A DNA stretch of 64,000 nt from Turritopsis dohrnii. Taxonomy: Eukaryota > Cnidaria > Hydrozoa > Anthoathecata > Oceaniidae. Location of the stretch: NCBI GenBank assembly GCA_027922465.2, contig BQMF02000260.1, positions 1-64,000 on the forward strand, given 5' to 3'. The notes beneath the pieces are model-generated. The model made no database searches and was not told the DNA's origin. It saw only the letters and a program-made list of their open reading frames with translations. Each line of letters opens with the position of its first letter. The first letter of the stretch is position 1. The position numbers were made by a program, and so were the translations under genes. This document shows, one piece after another, positions 23,201-34,200 of this stretch.

Positions 23201-24792
23201 TCGAACAAGCACCAAACAAATGTCCTGTGGAAAAACCATTAGCCCATCTATCCTCAATCACGGAAAGACACAAATTTTCTCAATATCTCCTCGACCCGAA
23301 CAGATTTGATTGGGCAAAGATCATTCGAATAATGGGACTCGTCATCAAATTTGTCAATAATCTGAAAAATCGCCTGAAAAGATCGTCAAAATCAAACCTG
23401 ACAACTCAAACCATCAGTCAAGCTGAGAAATACTTCTTCACGAAAGCAACTGAAGAGGTTAAAGTGTTCACACCAGAGAAGAAGTACAACAAGATCAGCA
23501 AATGTAAAGATGGAATCCTCTACTACGTTGGAAGAATACTGCCGTCTAACGAAGTCACTGCTACCGGAAGACTAACCGAAGCCATGATCGACCTGTCAGC
23601 TTCCATGTTCTTCGTGCCCATTATCGACAGGTACTCACCAATAGCATTCAGTATCGTCAATCACATCCATTGGAAACATCCGGTTGCAAAACATGCCGGT
23701 GTCGAAACTGTGTACAGATATGTCTTACAAGTCGCCTACATCATCGATGGCAAAGAATTGGTGAAATTGATGAGAAAACGCTGTGAGCGATGTCGATACA
23801 TCACAAAGAAGACTGTGGAAGTGGAAATGGGTCCAGTCTCAAGGCACAATTTCAACATAGCACCACCATTTTACTCGACTCAAGTAGATTTATGTGGACC
23901 ACTGAACGCCTACTCAAATTTTCACAAGCGAACTACCGTTAAAATATGGCTTGTGATATTCTGCTGTACAACTACATCAGCAACAAAAATCAATGTTATG
24001 GATGATTACAGCACGCCATCTTTCATCCTATCATTCACAAGATTTGCAAGTCACGTTGGTTACCCGAAATACTTGCTCCCTGATGAAGGAAGTCAACTTG
24101 TTAAGGGATGTGAAACCATGCGTCTTGACTTCACCGACATTCAGAACCATCTCTTCTGCCAAGCCCAAGTGCAATTTGATGTTTGTCCTGTCGCTGGTCA
24201 TCACATGCATGGGAAAGTGGAGCGGAAGATCCGAGAAGTTCGAAAATCCATCACTACAAATTTCCACAACGAAAGATTGTCAGTTCTCCAGTGGGAGACA
24301 GTTGCTGCCCAAATCGCAAACACGATCAATGATATGCCGATAGCAGTCAACAGCCACACAGAATTCGAAGTTGCAGATGTTCTTACACCGAACCGCCTTT
24401 TGATGGGACGAAACAATAACCGAAGTCCTGCATTTCCAGTCAAGATGACAACCAACACTGACAAGTTTACTAAACTTAACCAGAGGATATTCGATGCCTG
24501 GTTTGAAGTCTGGCTTACTGTCCATGTTCCCAACCTGATGCATCGCCCGAAATGGTTCCACAACGATCGTGACATGAAAGTTGGGGATGTCGTTCTGTTC
24601 ACGAAACGAGACGGTCCGATAGCAAACGTGTATCAATTCGGAAAGGTGAAACAGTTGGAATACAGTACTGACGGGAAGATTCGAAAAGTTCTGGTCGAGT
24701 ATCGAAATCACAATGAAAGTGTGAATCGTGTCACACATCGAGCAGTCCGTAGTCTTGTAATGATTCACCCCGTGGACGAATTGAGTGTTTAG
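20239..24792 (+). CDS. pol: BEL/Pao Pol: protease, reverse transcriptase, RNase H, integrase
   Basis: In frame with gag. After the TGA comes a Cys/His-rich stretch (GRCQRTFTC, HPSHD, KHVLVCQEH), then an aspartic protease core FFDLGCSNMIIS (about 20614-20649; DLG instead of the usual DSG/DTG). RT has FHTDVRKMYNSV and the catalytic box FVDD (near 22120). RNase H has TTIDAGDAS and LTDSQIVLFWI. The integrase has an HHCC-like zinc region (KHAGVETVYRYV ... CERCRY), then catalytic QVDLCGP, PDEGSQ and GKVERKIREV. Frame open for 1382 codons from 20644. Pol would be made only by TGA readthrough or from copies lacking the stop. Confidence 0.9.
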   Translation, partial: LYPGAKYSQEKHKEGRCQRTFTCPHPSHDGHGCRKHVLVCQEHATSQENQQILQNFKDRCILRPQHADLPAFAKDIKLSFYAEVQSHKASTSKIKPSNSNPAEEPVIEDNAVYILQTIYVNQRRCTIFFDLGCSNMIISERAISYFGDRATLEFKGDVSIGGIGEMKTTSRGIYSIRLPLTNGRDAHLSGVCLPRITATFPVYPLNEVQKDIHLAYSQLGKDPASLPMLPPAIGGDVDVMLGIKYLRYHPKEIFQMPSGLTIYESPFNNADGGRGVVGGPHHVFNNISKHHYSSQAMQSFLANQQQMFDAGILANPDVALLHIKVDKDHNQDLLYHQPEEASTALLSRNQKIFEDVEAAGSNIDYRCVNCRDCKTCKENESTESISIKEEVEQDLINKSVTIDINKRQCYADLPLLHNPEVKLANNKQKALKVYHQQLKKLDKEPKDKEDVIASEKKMQSLGFVAYVESLSHQQQLMLQNSKVQNFIPWRAVWNTNSLSTPCRVVFDASQPTSSGYSLNDILAKGTNNMNRLVEILIRWTSHHTAFHTDVRKMYNSVKLNEHHWCLQRYIWQDELDKSKLPKEKVIMTLIYGVKSSGNQSERALRQTAQMSKEDTPKATEVVENDTFVDDVLSGDETPEAAIQLAEDLEVAINKGGFALKGVTFSHQPPSPDLSADGKSINVAGMKWYPEEDTISLDISELNFAKKIRGKKPTTINTVPANLTRRQCVSKVAELYDITGKITPLTAAMKLDLHQLVDRGLDWDDRIPDDLRPVWNSHFAMMEEIPTIRFRRAIVPEDAVDLKITTIDAGDASKDIACVAIYARFKRKSGNFSCQLVFSRSRLVPNGSTQPRAELLAATLNTHTGEVVRRSFKKHHQSSLKLTDSQIVLFWINGSDKQLKPWVRNRVLEIHRFTKPSDWKFVRSQEMIADIGTRRGATLQDVGQNSPWYNGLPWMRETEDKFPVTSVDKIKLNQEDITFVNKERILPQFEQAPNKCPVEKPLAHLSSITERHKFSQYLLDPNRFDWAKIIRIMGLVIKFVNNLKNRLKRSSKSNLTTQTISQAEKYFFTKATEEVKVFTPEKKYNKISKCKDGILYYVGRILPSNEVTATGRLTEAMIDLSASMFFVPIIDRYSPIAFSIVNHIHWKHPVAKHAGVETVYRYVLQVAYIIDGKELVKLMRKRCERCRYITKKTVEVEMGPVSRHNFNIAPPFYSTQVDLCGPLNAYSNFHKRTTVKIWLVIFCCTTTSATKINVMDDYSTPSFILSFTRFASHVGYPKYLLPDEGSQLVKGCETMRLDFTDIQNHLFCQAQVQFDVCPVAGHHMHGKVERKIREVRKSITTNFHNERLSVLQWETVAAQIANTINDMPIAVNSHTEFEVADVLTPNRLLMGRNNNRSPAFPVKMTTNTDKFTKLNQRIFDAWFEVWLTVHVPNLMHRPKWFHNDRDMKVGDVVLFTKRDGPIANVYQFGKVKQLEYSTDGKIRKVLVEYRNHNESVNRVTHRAVRSLVMIHPVDELSV

Positions 24793-24847
24793 GAAGAATT
24801 TTCAATGTTGGAAAACGAACAATGAACAAAATTTTGAATTTTCTGCT

Positions 24848-24854
24848 GGGGGAA
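24848..24854 (+). promoter_or_regulatory. Polypurine tract of the BEL element
   Basis: GGGGGAA lies immediately upstream of the 3' LTR start at 24855, the position where a plus-strand primer is expected. Short but purely purine. Confidence 0.6.
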
Positions 24855-25586
24855 TGTAAATTGAACAAACTTCAATTCTAGTGTTTATATTAAAAATTTT
24901 GTTCCAGTGTGTTCAGGCCCTTATTATCAGTTTGTTTACATTTTGGGTCATATCTACTTTGCTCTAGAATCCCTTTTTTGTATTCATAGCTCACACAATT
25001 AAGGCTCTATTTACTATTTAGACAGTATTTTCAAGTTTATATGCTAAGGCTCTATTTATTTTTATATTTGTATGTCAACTTTGCTTAAGGCCCTATTTAC
25101 AATTTACATGTCCACTTTGCTTTTTTGGCCTTTAAATACCAGCTCTTAGGTTTGTCATTCAGTTGTCAACTTGATCTTGAGCAGTCAACATCAAATTTCA
25201 AGATGGCCTCTTAACTCAACTTTCAAATTTTCAAGTTTGATAACTAACTCATATCTCAAATAATTTTCAACTATCAAAATTTTTTCAATTCAACTTTCAA
25301 CACTTTGGAGCCACACCCTCTTTTCAGACTCACATTCTGGCAAGCTGGTAAGCATCTGGACTTATAATATTTTTTACTTTTTGAACTTTTTTCAGACTTA
25401 GAAATTTTTTCAAACTAAACTTTTTCAATTAGATTTTTTCAACTTAAACTTTTTCAATTATACTCACATGTACTTTTTATCATATATTTAATTTCCTTTT
25501 GTATTTTTCTTCATTCAGTTTGAATCCATCGAGATTACAAATATACGCCTCGAAATCAAATCATTTCTTGTGTGTGCTCCGAAACA
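24855..25586 (+). repeat. BEL 3' LTR
   Basis: 732 bp copy of the 5' LTR with the same ends. It is followed by the target duplication CACCT. The plus ORF at 25499-25723 crosses its edge and is not a gene. Confidence 0.92.
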
Positions 25587-27705
25587 CACCTTTGGGCAAA
25601 AAAATTGGGACAGTAGTTTGTATTCCCAAAATGAAACCCAAATTATTGTTATCTTTGACCAAAATACTGCATATTTTATGTTACAGTACGTCACTTCACA
25701 TTTTAAGACAATTTTATAAATAAATTTTGAAATAGTACTATCTTGCTGAAATTAAAATTTCATAGCCAAAAATTATCCATCTAAAGGTCTTTGGAAAGTT
25801 CTGAAATTACTGGTGGACTTAAAGAAATCTGCATTTATTTTGTTGTTCCATTTCATAGGTTGGGTGGGGTAAAATGGGTCTGTTTTCGGTAAATTTTGAC
25901 TTTGACTCAGATTTTAAGTATGAAAATCTTCATAAGCTCAAATAGTTTTGCTTTTTTCTCAGCAAGATACTATTTGTGATAATAAGTACATGCAAAAAAA
26001 TCTCTCTCCAGCCTGTCAAGAGTCTGGGGAGAGGGATTTTTTTTTTAGGTTTATTAGAGCCATTTTACTGCACCCTTGGGTTTAATGGGTCTAACATGAA
26101 ATGATACTTAAAATTGGGAAAAATGGGTTTAACAAGTGAAACATTGACTGACTATACAACCCAAAGTTCTATTGTAAACAGAATAACCATAAACTAAGAG
26201 TAAAATTAAAAAAAAACATATTGAAACAATGCATAAACAAACCTTTCATTTTTTATCAAAATTTCTGCACAATAAAAAAATGATTAAGTTGGATCAACAC
26301 ATTTGCACATTATACAACATTTAAGAGCTAACTAAATTCCTAATGTTTCCTCGCAAAAGCGCAGAAGCAAACAGGGCAGATAAAAAAGAAGACTAGAACA
26401 GAATTCTTCTTCAGATGATGAGCAAAGCAGTACCTGAACAGTAAACACTATACAGTAAAACGTCCTGCAAAATAATTAACAGACAAATTAAAAGAAACCT
26501 TTTGAACGAACCATCAACATTATCGTCTAACAATAATGACATGATAAAAACAAGTTGAAATGTAATGAAAATGTTCAGATTCAAATGAATTCCTTTCTAT
26601 CAAGTTTTGAGACCATTGTGTACAGGCTGGGATAAAGTTCCATCCTATAACCATTCTTTACTCGCTATATTTGATGTTGCTACCACTCTTATTAAGGTAG
26701 GAACAAGTTGCAATCATAAAAGCAGTGACGACATACAAAATGAATAAAAAGACCCACTTTAACCCATCTACAATTGCAGACAATTTCTCAAAAATAAGAA
26801 TAAAAATGAAAATTTCTCCAATTGGCTCAAAATCTATGATATTCAAACTAATGTTTTCAACCCACCACTTTATTTTGTCCACCATCGGTTTTGTCCATCA
26901 ACGGTAGAATTTTTTGCAATATTTTGCCTTTCCATCATTTTTTCCATTAAAGGAGAATTAACGTCAAAATTAATGTGCCTTTTTTTCTCGATAGTATTGT
27001 TAAAGAAGAACTCATGTTCAAAATTTCAGCTTCATTGCACCATGTTTCGTCAAGTTATGACCAAATAAAGTTTTCTATCTTTTCGAAACTGTGACGTCAC
27101 GTATGTCCAAGGTTAAGTTTGGGTCTGTGATCTAACATTTATGATCACGCTAACAATAAATGAAATCGATTAACTTTTTCTTTTTCAATTGACTATTGAA
27201 ATGTTTTTAAACATCAAGAAAGAAAACGTATTTACAAACACCTTTAGAAAAAGTCATCTATAAAATTTTGTGGTTTAATAAGTGGTTTAAAAAGCAAATG
27301 TAAAACATAAAATTTGTCTACACTTACTATTCCTGAATCACTCTTTTGGTTTGTAGCATTATATACATACACTATGATATATAACTTAGCAGGATGGCTT
27401 TGAGGGATCACATTCTTTTGTAAACCTTGTAAACTCTTCTTTTGTAAATCAATGAGGAATTTCAAAATGAAGTTAAAATTTCTAAAATCTCTGAAAATTC
27501 TTCTTTTTTTTCATGACAAAGAAAAGGAAAAAAAAATTCTAAATTATTCTGATATTCGTCTGATTGAGTAAGTAATTTTTAGTAAAGAGAACTTTGAGGA
27601 TATTTTTTAATTGTAAACCTTTATTTGAACAAAGAAGCGTAAATTGTGTTAATTTCAAGTGCAATTTTTATATAGACCCATAAAAAGGAAAATTTATGAT
27701 TATTA
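25587..27705. other. Intergenic, no gene recognised
   Basis: AT-rich. The opposed ORFs at 26658-26885 and 26725-26907 overlap on both strands and show no family feature. No RNA gene or clear repeat seen. Confidence 0.45.
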
Positions 27706-28122
27706 GGGGCCAGTCACAAATCGATTTTAGGTTTAGATAACGTCATATGACGTTAGTGGGTGGGTGGGTTAATTCAAATGACGTTAAAAAATTCATAACA
27801 GAAACATCGATTTTGAAAGTGCTATTTTTTGCGAGAACACTCTCCACTACCGTGGTTCTTTTTGCAAGACTTCCCGATTGTGGTAATTCGGGTTATTTTC
27901 CAGTTTTATTGTCGGCTATGTTCCGAATCTATGTATGTTGTTGTTGGGAGATGGTAATGTATGATGTTTTTTTTTAACTAACTAGCGTTTTTACAGAAAT
28001 ACTCAATTACATTGATTTTTGGCCATTTTCGACATATGACGTTATGGGTGGTGGGTGGGTGGGTAATATTCGTCACGTCATATGACGTTATTTGAACCTA
28101 AAATCGATTTGTGACTGACCCC
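27706..28122. mobile_element. MITE, PIF/Harbinger-like (TTA target duplication)
   Basis: Terminal inverted repeats of at least 45 bp begin GGGGCCAGTCACAAATCG on the left; the right end is the complement with small differences. TTA flanks both ends (27703-27705, 28123-28125). Each arm contains ACGTCATATGACGT palindromes and GTGGGTGGGTGGG runs. A 3-bp TWA duplication with GGG-starting ends is typical of PIF/Harbinger. No transposase. Confidence 0.85.
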
Positions 28123-29410
28123 TTATATTCATTGATTGTGTGGTTTTGCTCTACACAACCAGGAAACAAACAGGAGTAAACTAAAAATAGGAGTCTTTCT
28201 GCTGCAAAACATAAATATCTTTTGCCTCTTTCCTCTCTTCTCTTTTTTAAGATTGGAAAAAGACTTTTTTTATTGCTTTAGATTTCTCACTTATTCTCCT
28301 TTCATTTTAAAATACACAATTTTTGAAAATGAAAGGGGAATTATACTAAATCAAGATTCTCACTTCGTTTTTCGTTGTGAAAAGAAGTGATTTACAAATG
28401 AACGGAAGTGACCCCTCCGAGCCATCGCAGAATAGCAACATTGTACTATTCACTGCCCCAAGTTCCATTACTTTTTCTTGCCAACCTTCTCCATTTTATC
28501 CCCGAAAGAGATCAACGAAAATCACACTCTTTACTCATTCTTACCAAGAGGGAATCTAAAACCAATTATATAGCTTAACAGCATGTTAGGATGTAAACTT
28601 TTCTTCGAAAATACTAATGTTATTTCAATCATTTTATTCAATATTGGCTTGATCTTTCTTTCCCAAATCGAAAGCCTGTGTGATCGCAATTTTATTTTTC
28701 ACAAGATCAGCAAGTTTCGATTGACACTCCATCTGGTTGATTTCGAAGATATTTCCCCTATAAACCAAGAAATGATAATCATTTTGACAAGGTGGAGAAG
28801 GGGGTGCGTACGTCATATATGATAACCACGAAATAGTAAGTCGAGCACTATACATCTCACGGGCGGCGCGGGAGGCCAAAAATTATGGGTACACTTTTTT
28901 TGTGAACATGTGTTGTTTGGCGGAAGAAGTATTCTGATCATTTTCGAAAAAATGAGGAATGCAAGAAGGGACTCTATAATTCTTCAATATTAGAGAGAAT
29001 TTTAATTGAAAAATAAAAAACCTATGACGTCGCTAATTATGCGCATGTCCAAAAAGTACCGTGTTTTTCAACAAGGAAATTTCTAGATAGGGTGATTTAA
29101 AAAGGCTGAAACTTTGCAGCAATACCCAAAAATTATAGAAGCAGGGTATGAATGAATTATGTTTTTGAAGTTTTTTCACATTGTTACCAAGTTGTCGTTC
29201 AAACCTGAAAAAGATGAATATGAGTAGGGACATGATTGCACAAGCTTATTAAGCAGGACCTAGAATGCACCATATCCATATGTTTCACCCTACTCTAAAA
29301 GGTTCTTGTCTTCAAATCCTTTTCTACATGCTCTGCGCTTTTTTCTCGTCCTCTTGACTTTCTCGGACGATCTGCGGTTCGACTCCTCTCTACACGTTTC
29401 AAATCTGCAT
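28123..29410. other. Intergenic, no gene recognised
   Basis: Only short unsupported ORFs on both strands. A GC-rich patch GGGCGGCGCGGGAGG lies near 28860. No supported feature. Confidence 0.45.
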
Positions 29411-30110
29411 TTAGCCTGGTGTCATTCCCAGCCTTTGAAAGACAGGGAGGAGCCCTGTTTCACCATCATCATATGCAATGACTGCTGAGGCTACTGCAGT
29501 TTTGAAAGTAGCATTACCTACATACATTCGCTTTGGACATCGTGTCCATATATATAAATTATTTAGTGCCTCATTGACGTTTTGTGTTTGTCCGTGAAGA
29601 CATTTTTTAAGAAGCTCTTCTTTTCCAAGATCTTCGTTTGAAAAAACAGGAGCTATAACAGTTGAAACAGCTTTATCCATACTAATGTTATCTTTATAAG
29701 TGCTCAGCCCACTTAATTTGTCACTTTGGTACTTGCACCACGAGTCTTTATGGCGCAGACAATACCGATGTCGTTTTTCTGGATCGAAGAATGTAATAAA
29801 ATCGCAGCTACTGATTTCCACAAATTATTAGAATTCTGTTTTTTGGTCATGTTATAATGATTTTGTAAATGTTCATGATTTTATCTCTGTCAGTCGTCCT
29901 TTTCCTCGACCGATCCCCTTGCCTTCAGAGAGTTTTACGCCTTTGTAGTTGGTTTTTATCTTTCGTGTACTAATATACTTCTGCACATGACCAATGCATT
30001 CACCTTTTGTGATGGTGTGGCCTGGGTATGGGTTTGTACTGCAAACCTCTGCAAATGATTAAGTATCCCCATCACCAATATAAAAATGTAGGCCTACTGA
30101 AAAATCCTGT
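29411..30110 (-). pseudogene. Mutator-like transposase fragment (decayed)
   Basis: Read on the minus strand, the region 30110-29830 gives HFYIGDGDT, a stop, PYPGH, ECIGHVQKYI and KLSEGKG in pieces broken by stops. The ORF 29411-29821 then gives the C-terminal part, with RHKDSWCKYQSDK, KKCLHGQTQNVNEALN, TRCPKRMYVG and AVIAYDDGETG. I recognise this pattern from a transposase-like family common in cnidarian and arthropod genomes (Mutator-like, inferred). Several stops and frame changes make it a relic; the catalytic N-terminal part is not present. Confidence 0.7.
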
Positions 30111-30141
30111 TCAATCCAGTAACCTCCATTGCGCCGGAGCT

Positions 30142-31071
30142 TTATTATTATTATTAAAAACATATTTACACAGGTTGACTTCGTCAGAAAAATAAAATTC
30201 TACTATATGAAGGACCTGCAACATAAGATAAAAACTACATAAAACGTACTGGCTGGAAAGAATAACTCAGAAAAGAATTGAGTCTGAGATTGAAAATGAA
30301 ATTGAGGTCACTAAGTAATTTGCAAATTAGACATAAGCAATTGAACTCAATCAAAACTTAAAATTTGATATAAACCTTTTAAAGTTTACAAAAGAAATTT
30401 CTTTCCTACAGTCTTGTGGAATTTTGTTAAAAATTAATGCTCCTTGAACGGTAAAGGATTTCCTACCAGCTTCATTACGACAACTTGGGATGATCAACCG
30501 ATTTCCGTTTCCCCTCGTGTGAATCTCGTGATCAAATCTCTGGAAGGTGAAGATGTTACTGTTAGGTGTAATACCATGGAGATATTTGAAGACTTCAATT
30601 GCGGTTCTTCGTTGGACTTTGTTTGATAAATTGTTATTGTTTGCTTTGCCGATGGTTTTAAAAGATCTTTTCTCGATCTGTTTCCCTTTGGTGTGAAATA
30701 CGGGGATACCGGCATGTATTGGTGCGCAGTATAACAAGATTGGCTCGATCATCGATCTGTATAGAGTTTTTGCTGCTTCTGACGTTAGTTATGGACGAAC
30801 TCTCCTTAGTAAATTTAATCCTTGTTTAGCACGTTTGAATAGTTTCTTAGTATGGCACGATAGAGTGGAGGTTTGGTTTACAGTGATGCCAAGATATTCG
30901 GAACAGGTTGCGTAATTAATTGATGATCCGAGAATGGTTAGATCACACGATGGCTGAGTCCTTAACTTTTGACTAGTTCCATAAATGACAGATTCCGTTT
31001 TTCCAGCTTTGAGGTTCAGTACAAGGTTATTTTCCTGAAACCATCTGAACAGCCTTTATAATTGTTGCTCT
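30142..31071 (-). pseudogene. CR1/L2-like non-LTR retrotransposon, 3' part of reverse transcriptase
   Basis: The minus strand encodes the RT thumb and C-terminal region: WFQENNLVLNLKAGKTE, EYLGITVNQTSTLS, SMIEPILLYCAPI, VFKYLHGITPN and a terminal AALIFNKIPQ-type segment (30351-30752 is the longest open part). Stops interrupt it (for example just upstream of LTSEAAKTLYRS). The 3' end is an (ATT)n tract at about 30142-30155, typical of CR1/L2 tails. Upstream RT sequence is cut exactly at the Polinton left end (31072) and does not resume beyond 46524. Confidence 0.75.
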
Positions 31072-31278
31072 AGTAGTAGGTGAGGGTCAATATAGGCCCA
31101 CTTTTCGATATTCATAATTTTATCGAGAATTTACTATATTTTTTAACGGTGGAAATAAGGGGGATTATTAACGTGAAACGCGTTAATAAGTGTTATCGTG
31201 AATGAATTTCAATTAGTATAGAGGTTTGGTGTGTATCCCATCATCAGCTACGATTCTTTTGTCATAATAAGCGCTGAG
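31072..31278 (+). repeat. Polinton left TIR
   Basis: 207 bp, starting AGTAGTAGG. Its inner part overlaps the 3' end of polB (from 31213). It contains an internal palindrome-like AACGTGAAACGCGTTAATAA and the run ATTCATAATTTTATCGAGAA, both shared with the right TIR. Confidence 0.9.
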
Positions 31279-34200
31279 ACCTAGTTTCTTTTGTGTGTAC
31301 GTGACGATCTTATGATTACTTACCCTAAACCCTGTATTTTGTGCCATGTCCTTACTACCATCCAAAGCTTCTTTGTATCGCTGCCAACTCATTTCATTTT
31401 GTCTTTTTGAAATTCCCTTACAACTAAATTTTGACTTACCTAAATCTTGATTCTCCGCAAAATAACATTTACTGGTGAGCGCAATCATTCGCGTACCATT
31501 GAACTCTGCCTTGAATAAACCCGGTGTTCTATCATGGTATTTACTAGTACTTAAAAATTCTGCTTTACCTTGATTGAAATAATAATCCTTAAGTTCGGGT
31601 TTAACGATATCATCCAACGACTTAGACGAAAGAGCCATGTACATACTATCCGTATCCATTTGAATCAATTCAAAATCCCTCCTGTCAATATATTTATCGA
31701 GAAAATCGTAGTAAAACTCAAGCATCCTCAATTTAGCAAATTGGTACACGGCGATACCGCATTGATAAGGTCGATTTATATTGACTTGACGTTTTCTCTC
31801 TTTGATCTCAAACGTCTCATTAATGACTTCAAGATCGTCAAAGAAAGGGCTTCTGAACGCCTTATCGACATTCTCCTCGGATTTTGTGTACGCATTATTG
31901 GTATGTTTTTCGAGATCTTCAATCATTTTACCGTAGAACGAATTACCTTTCAGTTTATGAGTGTCACCGAGTTGTTTTAATGCAGGGTTCGAATCACCAT
32001 CTCGTCTCGCATCGGTTACTTCTTTAGGGAACCATTTGAACGGCCTGCTCGCTGTATATTTCAGAATTTTATATACGCCAGTCACCTTCAAACCGTGATC
32101 TATATACCACTTCAACAACGGTGTATATAATAAAATCTTCTTTGCCTTACAAACCCCCAATAGCTTTTTAGTTCCTTTGATACTCATCCTATTTGTAGCT
32201 GTTTGATAATCCTTCATATGTTGAGGTACTAATCTCTCAGGAATTTTATCGACAACAAACAGAGGTGAAAACTCTTCAAATTTAGCTTTTAACCCTTCCG
32301 GAACATGAATATCTACCTGACAAAAACCAAAAATAGAACCGTCACATACACCCTCGGAAAACTCTTTCAAATACTCCGGATCTGTAGGATTTTCGACCTC
32401 GATGTAACTCTCTTTTCCACAGGGCATCTCCTGCCCCGAACAAAACAGATACAAACTATTCGCATCAAAACCAACAACAGACTCACAATCCCTAGCGTCT
32501 TTATATTTATGAGGTCGTATCTTTGACACACCTCTTTCGGCGTATCTGGAAAACACAATACTCGGACCACCAACCATACCGGTTTTCAACAACTCGTAAG
32601 CTTTGTTTTTCGGACACGCCTCACAATCTTTCCGTATTTTTGAACAGTCTTTGCAACCTTGTTTATAACATTCCTTCGAACATTTACACGTACAAGGTTG
32701 TCCGGGTGCATACAAATCGGGCTCTCCTTTCTTTTTCATTTTCAACGCTTTGTTCAAAACATAAGTCATCGAAATTCCAGGAATAGATACAGCATCCTTC
32801 AACATATCGATCTCGTCTCCATAATAATATTCTCGCGTCTTCTCCAAAGCTTCAACAAACGGTACAACATCAGCCAAGTTATATTCTTTTAACCAATCCA
32901 ACATCGTAACACACCCACGTTTCTCAAATTCAACCTTAAAATCTTCATATTCTTGAGTAGTGATTAAAATCTTTTTCTTGAGACTCGAGTAAAAGTCTTC
33001 ATATTTAACAGTGCCTATGTGAGAAAGTTTCTCAAAACTATCCAACCATTCATAAGGAAAGACGAGTTTTTGTTCTTCACAATTGTTTGCTTTACACCAA
33101 CCATCAAAAGAAAGACCCGGTGCAAGATAAGATTTCACATCTAAAAATTTGAACTGACCGGTCGTCAAAAACATATAGCTATTCTCTTTCTTAGCCACAG
33201 AGATTGAACCGGCCTGTTCTGTCATATGATTAACAAAGTGCTTCTTGATCATATTGAGATCGTATTTACCGCTATTGAAACCTAGCACAGGAACCTGATT
33301 ACACCAAGCTTCGTGTCGCATAACTACGGAGGATGGAAGCGAATCTTTGTCGGGCAAATAATATTTTTCACTTACACATTTCGAGACGCCCTCCCACCGT
33401 TTTTCTAAATCTAAAATAAAGTCTTTGATGAGCTTTTCCGGATCCGAATTTACAAGAAAGGTGGGTTTATTTGTAAAGTTATCGGTAATAGCAACGCTGA
33501 CTGCGATATGTTTAGTGTCAAAAGTCAGATCACTTGTAACTTGTTGGTCGAGTTTATGGAGTATCGTTTCGAAATCAAACACGATAAAGTATGGGTATGG
33601 AACAAACTTCTTTTCAAGCTCAACGGTACTCAACTCCGGTATTTCACACGCCCAAACTGAAACAACATCATAACCAAGACTCCTAATTTTTGTCTCCATG
33701 TCGAGTGTAGCTCGATATTTTTTCGGATCACCATTTATACAAGGACATCCATGCCATTTACAACCATAATATTGATAGACAGTATTACTTTCAGGTTCAT
33801 ACCCATCTACAAGAATCTCTCGCTTGTTAATCTTCACACACCTCTCACCACCATGACCACAAAGAGCGTGATGAATATGTCTACCTGTGATTTCAGATTG
33901 TTTTTCAATCCATCGACAACCGGCATAACTGAACTGGGTGTTACCTCCATAGAATACCTTCTCAGAACTGTTCATGATATGCTTAAACTTTTCTCCTTTG
34001 CATATCAACTTGGTTTTTCCTCCTGAACAAAGGTTTTCTGTTACGTGTCTATTATAGTGACCATGTCTATTAAACCTTTGTTCGCAACCGGCACATTCCC
34101 AGTGTTTCGTCAAACCTTCAAGATCCTTTATGTAGAAGAAATGACCCTCGTAGAGACCAATATCAACACAAGGTAAACTTTTTCTGAACTGGTTTTTACC

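Larger units (their letters stand above)
17740..25586 (+). mobile_element. BEL/Pao LTR retrotransposon, near-intact
   Basis: 7.8-kb element with 732-bp LTRs at 17740-18471 and 24855-25586. I see no difference between the LTRs by eye. A 5-bp target duplication CACCT flanks it (17735-17739, 25587-25591). A single gag-pol frame runs from 18505 to 24792 with one TGA at 20236-20238. Near-identical LTRs imply recent insertion. There is no envelope-like ORF. The order Gag, protease, RT, RNase H, integrase is the BEL/Pao order. Confidence 0.93.
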
